Source of the DNA: Neolentinus lepideus HHB14362 ss-1
Taxonomy: Eukaryota > Basidiomycota > Agaricomycetes > Gloeophyllales > Gloeophyllaceae
Direction of reading: 5' to 3'
Assembly: GCA_001632425.1 (NCBI GenBank)
Contig: KV425591.1
Coordinates: 36,423 to 100,422, forward strand
DNA length: 64,000 nt
This document shows, one piece after another, positions 41,332 to 51,500 of the stretch. Position 1 is the first letter of the stretch; every line of letters starts with the position of its first letter. The position numbers and the translations under genes are program-made. The notes under the pieces were generated by a model, which was not told where the DNA came from, searched no databases, and saw nothing but the letters and a program-made list of their open reading frames with translations.

Positions 41332-42698
41332 ATGTACCGTTCGCGTGGTCGAGGCTCAGGCTCTTATCCTGGTCGCGGTTCTAATCGCCCTGCTCCTGCC
41401 AGTATCCCTAGACGGGACTATCACGAAGGTCTAGGGACGACGGCTCTTAAAGTCCTCAATAAACCTTCCACAGGGGCATCTGCACAAGATGTTCAAATCA
41501 CAAACCTAGAATATTTAGCTTCGTACAACTGGGTAGAAGCTCAGAAACCCACCATTATCGTTCCCGGTACGTTTTAGACTCGTTATTTTGTGTAATACAA
41601 TTTATGAGTTCTGTCGTTGTTGTAGGCGCCCCGCGGGAGTGGATCGACAGACCGCTACCATTCAGGGTTGACCGCGATACTGGTCTCCTTTTCGTAGACC
41701 AAAATGGCTACCGAGTCCCGACCGCTGTCCTCCTCCCACTTTTCACGGCAGTCGATATCGTAGATGAAGATATGGGACGCGCAACTTTCGACTGGTTGGG
41801 TGTCGATTTTGTCACTGACCGGAACGGTCTGAGGAAGCTGCTACGATGGATAAACGGCACTGCGGACAAGACCTTTAGGATCGACATGCAGCTGGCAGGG
41901 AAGAAGACTGTGCTTCTCAACAGATGGGAGGAGGCCACTAGAGAGCCCTCAAGGGGTGCCTTTGGCTTTGGATTCGAGAAAGCCACAACAGAACCTGCAC
42001 CAGGCTGCGAGAGGAGTACTGGTCATCATAGAATCGTTACTTATGTGCGTTTTTCTCTATGCGGGAATATTTAACTCTCAACATCAGCGTCACTGTTGCA
42101 GGACTTGAACGGACTCAAGATGGTGGTTCGCTTCGAAGTTGATGCCTGTTTGCCCCCACCATCGAACCGCACCGCTTCGATGCCCACTCCAGTCGCCGGC
42201 CCCGATGATCTGGCTGACAGTCTCGGTGGTCTTAACATCAGCTCCCAAGCGCAGGCACGAGCTTCGGAGGCAACAAGCGACCGTTCAGGGATTAACATAA
42301 TCCATGCAGGCTCCGCAGATATTGCGCAGTACCGTATCATCGAACTGACAACTCGCTCAGAAAAGAACGTCGATACGTTTGATTGGGTCAACCAATATCC
42401 GCAGCTGTTCCTGTCGGAGACTCTACATCACTATCTGGGCATTCACGTCGGCGGCAGGTTCACGGACATTGTGAAGCGGAAGCTTCATACTCCTGACATG
42501 CGTGACGTCGAGAAAGATGCGAAGGACAGCTTTGGGAAACTCCGGAGGGCCTTGCAGGACATCCAGGACATAGTTGTCGAGAGCGGTGAGCGTGGAAGGC
42601 TGACCCTCTTGTGCGAGGGTGGTACTCTCAAGGTATTTGTAAGGCAGACGACTGAGAGCTGCATTCCAGATGAGATTATACAACGGTTTGAACAGTGA
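41332..42698 (+). CDS. Conserved fungal protein of unknown function, paralogue 2 (416 aa)
   Basis: Exons 41332-41566, 41626-42044 and 42102-42698 give 416 residues. Intron positions and phases match paralogue 1 at 10.7-12.0 kb. The N-terminus differs: it is an Arg/Gly-rich tract (MYRSRGRGSGSYPGRGSNR) of the RGG type often linked to RNA binding, which paralogue 1 lacks. Shared blocks are DVQI-NLEYLASYNW, IIVPG, DRPLPFRVDRDTG, RKLLRWINGTAD, IDMQLAGKKTVLLNRW, DIAQYRIIELTTRSEK and WVNQYPQLFLSE. Both copies are intact, so both are probably in use. No DDxxD motif of a prenyl synthase. Function unknown; an RNA-related role is only a guess from the RG tract. Confidence 0.87.
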
Positions 42699-43139
42699 TG
42701 GAACAGCGAGGTTTTGTTCTGCACCCGGACGTTATACTCTGCGAACTCATATGCTTTCTCTTCTATGTATTTTCCATGTGCTCCGAATTGTTGCTCTTGC
42801 TTCCGGTTGTCCCTTGTTCTGTAACGCCTGTCACATTGCGATGATCATGTACAACAATTGATTCAATGCCAGTATAGTTTCCGTCAACGCCCATCGAGAA
42901 TACGCCGTTGCGATGCACGAATTCTCGTCATCCGGTTATCAAGAGTGTCTGGACACACTAACAACGCTAGGGTGCAGAGAACATCATGGCAAGAACGGAA
43001 TGCTTTCACGATCATCTTGCTGCAGATTACCATGTCGTCTCGACAGGCCGACTAACATCATCCTCGATTTGCACCTTACGCTACAATTGTCTATCTGCGA
43101 TAATCGCATTTGCAACAGCTAAAACACGTGTGCGTTGTC
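42699..43139. other. Convergent 3' flanks
   Basis: Lies between the stop of the unknown-function gene and the stop of the sedolisin. Only short overlapping frames; no gene. Confidence 0.5.
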
Positions 43140-45893
43140 CTCATGACAAGTCCAGCAACATGCGCATGAGGATAGTCAAGTCGGGAGTGCCGAGGCCTTA
43201 AGTATGTCAAGTGAGGGGGCGATGACAGCATAGGATGAAAACAGAGCATACCTGTGACAGGATCCCAGCCAACCTCGCTACAAACAGACAAATCGTTAGT
43301 GAGCCCTCGAAGATCGAATGAAGACGTACGTTGTGAAGCCAGTCGTTCCTGTCAATTTAAAGGTGATCAGTCAGTATATACCTCGGCGGGTAGGAACAAC
43401 TCACCGCATCCTTGATTAGTACCATTGGTGATATCGTGGAAGGCGGACGCAAATTGAGGGGTGTAAATCTAAGTCAAGCATAAGTAAGATCACTGGCCAC
43501 TCTTCAGCGATGAGGCGATCGTACCACAGGGTTTAAGAATCCTGGCCGGACAGTCAGCACTCCCCTGCTCATATATTCAGACACACCAGGAAACTCACCG
43601 ACGGAACCCTTCCCCGCCGCCAGACGAGCATCGTTGGCCATAGTGATCATGGACCCTATAACGGGCGAGGAAGCAGATGTACCATATACGAGCTCAAATT
43701 CACCGTCAATCGCTATATATGTGAGTTCAGAGCGCTGATAGGAACGATAAGTTTAACGCGCAAACCAATGATGTAGTTGACTCTGCAAACGAGTAAGGTC
43801 AATCTGTGGAGATACTTAAGAGGTAGACTTACCCGTTGGCAGCGATATCTGGGAACGCACGAACCTATCCAAGCCACATGTAAGCACATACTGGTCGCCG
43901 ATCTTACAAAACCTGATTTCACTCACATTTCCACTGTTGTTGTACTGAGTAGCGGTGTAAGGCGGAGGGTATGCCTCCAGATAATGCTTCACCGCAGTGG
44001 CCTGGTACGAGGGCATAGCGAAAATATTACTGAAACCACCTCCGCTGTAGATAACCGTCTCCGCAGCACTTTCGGGCTCGTATACCGTGTACCCGGGACT
44101 GACTTGCGTCGCGCCGACAGAAGTCACGTACGGACAGGTTGAAGGGAAGTCAGGGTTGAAGCGCGTGCCATTCAGGCTTTCCTCACCTACATTGTACCAT
44201 TCGGGTCAACGTATAGCTGTAGGATAGGAGTAAGAGGGAAAGCGTACCCGTGGTAGCGTTGATACAATAGCCGCCGAAACCGGCGACACCGTAGTCTCCA
44301 GAGGCGTAGAGGACAGTTGTGCCCATCATGCCAAGCTTGGCGTACTCGTTGCACTGGCGAATAGCATATGCAGGAGTGGCACTGACTTCATCTTGTCCAT
44401 ATGAAGTAGAGACAACATACGGAGGGGCGATAACGCCACACGACTCGGGCCCTGCAGTGGACGGCCTTAGAAGACAGAAGAATGTGAAGGGCCATGATAT
44501 ATACCGTCATACCCGCCTGGAGAGGTGTCGGGATAGATCCCGTCCTGACTGGGGACGTCTCCGCCATCGTAGGTGCAGTACGAAGCATCCACGGCGTCAA
44601 GCCAATTATCGAAGCCCGCACCTGATTAATTGGTTTACTCCGGATACGAAATCCACATCGACAGGCAACGCACCTTCCACCATGTCACCAGTCTGCAGGA
44701 GGGTGACTTTTTGAGGATAGACAAGGCTCATCGCGTACTCGAAGTCAAGGTCGCTCTCGCCGTTGTAGTCGAAGCTCTGGTTCTGGCTCTGGGGATATCC
44801 TGCAAGGAAGAATATATCTTGGACATTTGCCATCAAATTACAGGCACGGACCTCCGTCGATGGAGACGAGCGTAGGACGAGATCCGACTAGACTCGGCGA
44901 GAAATTGCTAACCAGCAACTCAGTCTCACCAGATACCTGTCAAAACATTTGCCAAACTAACTCACCTGAAGAACATATCAAGATCCGTTGCCAGATACGA
45001 TTGAGGAGTGAATTCCACTAATACCTTCTTCAACATGATAGCACACTGGGCATTCTCCAACACTTACCAACACCGTAAGTGTTCTTACCCGTTTGAGTTG
45101 GCGTGTAAGAGATGTTGTACAGTGCTCTCAAGCAAGCGGGCATGATATACTCATCACAGTAGTCTAAGGTAGGAGTAACGCTTGGCGTCTCGCCATTTGT
45201 TTTTGGCCCGTTGTAGGGAGATGGTGCACCGAGCTTGCCAGTTCTCTTCTTGAGCTTCTCTGGAACACGTTTGCCTGGCGTAATACGGTGGTTGAAGTGC
45301 ACAGTGGGCTTAACGAGCTCGATGTGGGGTTGCACATGCTCAGGAAGAGAGTAAGAGTGACAGCCTGAATACACATCAATAATGATTGTGTCATCTAGTA
45401 TCTGCAAACGTCGAGACTTACTAATCTGCTCAGGTCCGGATTCATGCTCATAGACGTGGTACTCCGTATTGAGAAGGTCCTCTGCTTCAGCGACGGTAGC
45501 GTTAAGCTCGATCCACCCTTTGTTACCACTGATCCTGATGCGTTCAGGAGCAATGCCAGAGCTAACAAGCCAGGTCTTAACGACATCGATAGTCTCAGAG
45601 CCAGGCTTGAACATCTCGATCACATCCTCGGGCGATAAATGCTTCCCGTAAGTTGGCGAATCAGGGTGCGAGATGGACAGTAAAATCTCCTCCACCCTGT
45701 CGATGTTTCTCTGCGTCAAACCGAACCGCATTGGTAGAATCTTGTCGGATTCGAGTCTTCTGGAGACTGTCCATGCTGAGGAGGGTTCAGCAGCACGCTT
45801 CTCGTGTACGACGTAGTTGGCTCGGCGCGCAGGAGCGGCTGAAGCCAGTCCGCCAACAGCAAGTGCCACAACAGACCACGAGAGGAGCATCAT
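43140..45893 (-). CDS. Sedolisin-family peptidase (S53, tripeptidyl-peptidase-like), 16 exons
   Basis: Secreted acid serine-carboxyl peptidase, 642 residues. Exons (minus): 45893-45422, 45364-45068, 45017-44966, 44907-44852, 44799-44674, 44621-44505, 44451-44248, 44186-43927, 43864-43833, 43782-43766, 43712-43599, 43541-43525, 43468-43405, 43348-43330, 43277-43252, 43195-43140. A signal peptide (MMLLSWSVVALAVGGLASAA) precedes the pro-kumamolisin domain (residues about 35-190). The catalytic Glu and Asp are in ESDLD, the oxyanion Asp in SGDYGVAG and the catalytic Ser in GTSASSP. The Ca-site region is toward the C-terminus (GWDPVTG). Several exons are tiny (17, 17 and 19 bases). Start chosen at 45893 rather than 45923 because the signal peptide begins there. 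Likely role: extracellular protein breakdown at low pH. Confidence 0.93.
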
Positions 45894-46722
45894 GATTGCC
45901 TTCGCCCGGAGGTGCAGCAGCAATCAGAGGGAGACACTACGCAATACCTATTCATCCTGCTTTAAATATACAGTCCTCAGTCAGACGGATTGGCGGTGAG
46001 ACGACCAGTTCGGAAATAAATTGAACCAGATAAAGACGACCAAGTGGTCGATTGCTATTTGTGAATACTGAAGTGCAGATTTTTGCAGAGAGAAGCTGCT
46101 CCGTACGTGAGTATACATGTGGTCCAGGCACACGATACAATTTCCTGCGAAATACGAGATTCTTCGGGAGGTGTGATGTCGGGATTGATGCGAAAGGCGC
46201 ATCTATGTGGCTTCCTGGCTGGCTAGAAGACGCCATGATAAACAGAAGCGATACCTCATTCCGCAGGTATCAGAGCGTTCGCCTGCCACCCTCGGAGGTA
46301 GGGCGCATTCGAAGCCGCCGTTTTGTCAAGATAACGACCTGAATCTCTCCCACCGATATACTCCCGCGAGCTGCAGTGCGGCAGCTATTGCTGATACGCC
46401 TGTCTTTGCTGCCTGAAAATATGATGAGTGATAGACGCTAATACATTCACACCAGATCACAACCGGCCCGGTCCGGGGACATCGACACACATATAGTCTT
46501 CTTATCGCTAAATGCCGCTGACGGCTTGTCAGTGGCACTCAAGTCATGTTACTACCGTGTCTTTGAGATATACATAACATGCGACCTTCTGTTGACTTCC
46601 GCTGGACTTTCCCAGAGCTCGTCAGTACCACCAGATCACGTTCGGTGCCCCGACGGGACAACCTATTAACATGAAAGACTCACCGCGAACACATCTTCCG
46701 TCGTCTATCCTGGACAACAGCA
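45894..46722. other. Divergent promoter region
   Basis: The sedolisin and the aldolase are transcribed away from each other across this interval. Small frames inside it have no features. Confidence 0.45.
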
Positions 46723-47709
46723 ATGGCTACCCATAGGCTCCTCACCACTCTGAAGTCGTCTGCCCCGGCTCTGGGTGCATGGGTGACGCTCCCTGGGGCG
46801 ATCCATGCGCGTACAGTTGCACAAGCTTCTTCCCATCTGTCCTGGCTCATTATCGATTGCGAGCATGGATTGATCTCCTTGAATCCCGGTGTGGTGGAGA
46901 CCGTTCAGGCCATCGAAGGTTCCAGCAGCAGCCCCCCCTCATCCATTGTTCGGATTCCTGCGACAGGAATCAGTGGCACAGACACAGGGCTAGGCTGGCA
47001 GATCAAGTATGCGTTGGATGCCGGAGCAAGGGGTGTCATGGTCCCTATGGTTGGGTCAGCAGAAAAGGCCAGAGAAATAGTAGCAGAAGCTCGTTTCCCG
47101 CCTGTTGGCAGACGCGGCTTTGGCAGCCCATTCACGCCCGGAATCTGGGGTGTAAATGCTTCGGAGTACCTGCACTCTGCGAACGACAGTATTCAAGTAT
47201 GGGTCCAAATCGAGTCAAAGGAGGGAATGCAGAATCTGGAGGAGATTGCGAGTGTCGAGGGCATAGGTCAGTCCTATCGTACAGGCGTCTTAGGGTATTG
47301 AACTTAGTTTGGTTATTCAGATGCGCTTTTCATCGGGCCATATGACCTCTCGATATCCCATGGATTGCCTCCTCCTTCCCCGGACCCACATCCGGAGGCC
47401 GAGAAATTAATCCAGAGAATAAGAGAGGTTACGCACAAAGCTGGAAAGAAATGGTGAGTATCTCGAACTGCACATGCCAGATTTTCTGTCACGTTGGCTT
47501 ACAAACCCGAATCGCCAGCGTCATGTTCTGCACGAACGGCGAACAAGCCGCTAAACGGGCGAAAGAAGGATTTGACATGGCGAGCATTTCTGGTATGATT
47601 GCTATCATCCTTGCTGAAAAGTCCTCGTCTACAGATCAATGTTATAATTGACGCCAATGCGTTGTCCAACGGTATTGGGAGCAGTCTCGCAACCGCCGCG
47701 GGGCAGTAA
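46723..47709 (+). CDS. HpcH/HpaI-type aldolase (class II, pyruvate-type)
   Basis: Metal-dependent aldolase fold of the HpcH/HpaI family, cleaving or forming 2-keto-acid aldol products. Exons 46723-47266 and 47321-47453, then a third exon from 47519. Motifs in order: LIIDCEHG, VRIPAT with the active arginine, ALDAGARGVMVPMV, RRGFGS, the metal-binding glutamate in VQIESKEG, and FIGPYDLS. No signal peptide; cytosolic. The 3' end is unclear. A short intron (47593-47634, 42 bases) leads to a stop at 47651, but the family-like ending (ANALSNGIGSSLATAAG) lies in another frame and stops at 47709. Either the splice differs from what I see or a one-base indel has altered the tail. Substrate unknown. 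Confidence 0.85.
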
Positions 47710-47824
47710 TAATGCGCACCCCTATGATAAAGCTTAAGTAGGCGCGTACAATGAAGTATAGTGCACACAGAGAATTATGTTCGAGTTCAAGACCGCAAAT
47801 TCAGAAATGACTGCAGTAGACGAA

Positions 47825-47847
47825 GTCTATGAGGGGCCCTCATAGAC
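47825..47847. repeat. Perfect 11-base inverted repeat after the aldolase
   Basis: GTCTATGAGGG, one G, then CCCTCATAGAC. It lies between the aldolase 3' end and the broken MITE copy. It may mark the 3' untranslated region or the edge of a mobile element; no function can be assigned. Confidence 0.5.
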
Positions 47848-47853
47848 CATTGA

Positions 47854-48095
47854 GGGCCTGCCCATGGGCTTGGGGTGGGGTTGCCCTTTAAGGGAGTTTG
47901 TGGCGTTTCGGGCCCATTGTCGCGGCCCGAGCCCAAGCCAGCCCAGCTCCGCGTTCGGTGATGCACCGGGTTGGGCTTGCATCAGTCACAGCCGTGACAA
48001 CCACACTCAGCATGACTTCCGTCATGTGCTAGTGCATGGCTCACATATACCACGCTGTTTCTGGCTTCTGTAGTCAAGCCATATATATTTCTGGT
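47854..48095 (-). mobile_element. Broken second MITE copy, first part
   Basis: Matches the complement of the MITE at 39552-39999 from the GGGCCTG end through the AT-rich core, except for a small loss of about 11 bases near its tip. It stops abruptly in TTTCTGGT, where the copia element begins. The continuation of the same MITE core reappears at 60350. Confidence 0.8.
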
Positions 48096-48552
48096 TCTAA
48101 GAATAAATGATCTTTACGAAGACGTAGTGGTCTGCCTGTAGCACGACAATAAAAGCTCAAGCTCAGCACATCTCCGACGGTGCAAAGATAATAGTATCTT
48201 ACCTGTAGCACGACAATAAAAGCTACAGGGTATAATGAGTAAACAGAATACAAAACGGGTATGTGCGCGGGTCTCACCTCAAGCTCAGCACATCTCCGAC
48301 GGTGCAAAGATGAGGTGGGCATATGAGACCCACACTGTACTTGTACGATACGAACAATGGTAGTACGGCAAGGCACAGTGCAATAGATCTTCGAAAGTCA
48401 ATCAAAAGTATATTGCTAAAATGTGATCAATAACAAGCGAATGGGTGGTGTGCAGCAGAGCGCATGAAAAGAGTCCGATTTGAATCTAACATATCATAAA
48501 AGGAAAGTGGGTCAACTGACAAAGGAGTCCGTACAGGTTTGTTTTTCCAACA
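48096..48552 (-). repeat. Copia element 3' LTR
   Basis: 457 bases, equal in length to the rejoined 5' LTR. It holds internal repeats (CTCAAGCTCAGCACATCTCCG occurs twice, near 48153 and 48281). Differences from the other LTR include CACGAC against CATGAC and CA against TG, which point to CpG decay. Confidence 0.9.
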
Positions 48553-48559
48553 CTCCCCC

Positions 48560-51500
48560 TCAAACCGTGCAGAGTCCGAGCTCAGCAGTGAAGTGTTTGA
48601 CCTTGGGAGATGGAAGAGCCTTTGTCAGAGCATCGGCAACCATGCCGGCAGTAGGGCAATAGATCAGACGAAGCTTGCCATCTTCAACAACCCAGCAAAT
48701 GAAATGAAAACGGACATCTATGTGCTTTGAACGAGCGTGGTATTGGTGATTTTTGGTGAGAGCAATGGCAGACTGGTTGTCAGAGAACAGAGTTGTAGGA
48801 CCACTGAATGGAGTAAGTAACTTGCTAATGAGAGACTAGAGCTAGAGAGCCTCCTTCACGGCATGCGCAGCTGCCATGTATTCACTCTCAGTTGTTGACA
48901 GCGAGATGATTTCCTGTCTCTTCAAGCTCCATGAAACAGCGCCACCATCAATAAGAAAAGCATACCCAGATATCGCCTGGCGATCCTCTGCCATGCTCCC
49001 ATCAGCATCTGCATAACCCGTCAACTCCTTCCCAATCCCTCCATATGATAACCAAAGGCCTTTCATGCCAATCAAATACCTGAAGACCTGCTTCACAGCA
49101 TCCCAATGGGCTGGACCAGGATTTTCAGAGAAACACGAGAGCGTAGAGACAGCAAATGAGATGTCAGGGTGCATTCTGAGAGCAGTGTACATGAGAGAAC
49201 CAATGGCTTCACGATATGGTATGTCTCGCATGATAGCGAACTCTTCGTCAGTTGAGGGAGACTGAGCTGATGACAGGCGCAGTTGGGGTTCCATGGGGTT
49301 GAGACTGGTTTCAGCTCCTCGAAGTTGAAACATCGTATGATAGATTCGATGTAGGAGCGCTGCAAGAGCTGAATAGTATGAGCTTCACGATCCTACTGCA
49401 CCTCGATCCCTAGAAGCCAATGCAACTCACCCAAATCTGTGACCAGAACATGGTCCCGTAATCCAGCTTTAAATCTGTTGACCAAGCTAATCAATGTTGC
49501 TGCTATGGTGCAGTCATTGACGTGCACGACAATGATAACTAAGCCATCCTTGTCCCGGCGATAGAAGACCACCTGGTCTACTTCCGAGTGCATAAAACTG
49601 AGCTTGTCAACAAATATAGCAGTCAGCTTTTGGTACCATCATCACCCAGATTGCTTCAAGCCATAAATGGTCTTGTGAAGCTGCAGGACCTTGCCTTCAG
49701 AGTTGGGGACAGGATAGCTGGGAGGTTGTCGCATGAAAAGAACCTCAGAGTCGGTAAGCTCACCATTCAAGTAAGCACCCTTAATGTTGACCTGATGCAG
49801 CTCCCAGTCATTTCCAGCAGCCAAAGCAAGCACAGTACGAATAGATGCAAGCATAGCAACAGGTGCAAATGTGTCAAAATAATCAATGCTGGGGACTTGG
49901 CTGAATCCCTGTGTGATGAGGCGTGCCTTGTGATGTGCTATGTGACCCCTTTTGCATCTTTTTTTGCGTGAAACACCCACTTCAACCCGATGATGTTTGC
50001 TCCCTTTGGTGGCATTTCCAATGACCAGGTCCCAGCTTCATTCAAGGTATCTAGTTCCTCAAAAATAGCATCCTCCCAATGACTCCAATCAGGCTGTTTC
50101 CTCGCTTCATGAAGATCGCGTGGGTCTAGCACTTCAGCCTTGCTCGTCTTGGCAACAAGAGTGTACTCTGCTCCCCCTGGCTCATCACCTTCATCTGGCA
50201 CCTCCATGATAGTTACAGAGTGCCTAGGGACCTGCAGACCAACTGGCACTGAAGGGTCACCAGGTCTTGCAGATGTGACACCCTCTCCAGACAACAAATC
50301 TCACGTGTATTGGGACAGCCTGCACTTGTGTTGTGGGCACTGAACAGGTTTGGGCAGCGGATGCTTAGCATGCAGTCTATGGGTGAAAGCAGGGGCTGGT
50401 GCAGCTTCAGTTTTGGGCGCTTCAAGTGAATCAGTCAAGCTGGGTGGTGGTTTGGGCTGAGGGTCCTCGGGTTTCATCTCAGTAAGTGATTCCTTTGGTG
50501 GCAGAGGCATTTCACTGATGACTTCAAAATCCTCACCATCCTCCCCCTCGAAATGACCTTCAGCCGCAGTTCTGCTGTCAAAATACATGTTGCGCTCAAC
50601 CATTACTGTTCACGTACTTGGCCAATACACACGGTACCCCTTTGACTCCTCTGACATTCCCACCAAACGTCCTTCATGAGCTCTAGCTGCGAGCTTCGAG
50701 TCTGGGTGCTTGTGGCATACCCACACAAGGGAACCCCAGGCATGCAGACCTCATAGGTCCAGTTTTTTGCCCGTGAGTGCCTTGTATGGTGTCATCCCGT
50801 CGAGCGCCTTCATCGACATGCAGTTCTTAAGCCAAACTGCATGGTGCATGGCCTCTCCCCATAAAAACCTAGGCAGCTTGCTCGAATGTAGCATTGTGTG
50901 GACTTTCTCTAGTAGAGTGTGGTTCAAACGTTCCACGACGCCATTCTGTGCAGGGGTATCATGTATGGTGAGCTTGAATTCAGTTCCAGCTCTTCGAAGG
51001 TGAGCCTTCATTTCATCACTCTGATACTCCCCACCACGGTCTGAATGTATCCTTTTGATAGATGCATCCTGCTGCATATGACACCATGCCTCAAAGTCCT
51101 TGTAGGTCTCAAAGACCTCATCCTTGGTATGGAGAAGATACAGATGTGTATGCCATGTAGAATCATCTGTGTATGTGATGTAGTAGCAATGACCACAGAG
51201 GGTTTGCACAGGTGCCGGCCCCCAGACATCGGTATGTATTTCATCGCCAAATTTGTCTGCACACTGACTTTCTCATACCTTCGGAACAGGCTTTTGTGTC
51301 ACTTTTTCCTTCACGCAGGACTCGCAAAACAATGACTCATCCAATGAGTTGTCCAGAGCCACGCCAGTCATGAAACCTTTCTCGACAAGGCAGCGTGCAA
51401 TCTCCAGTGCAATGTGACCCATGTGCCGGTGCAACTCCATGATGCTGACACGTTCCTTTGCTACATTAGCACATTCATCCTCCAGTTCGACAGACTCGTG

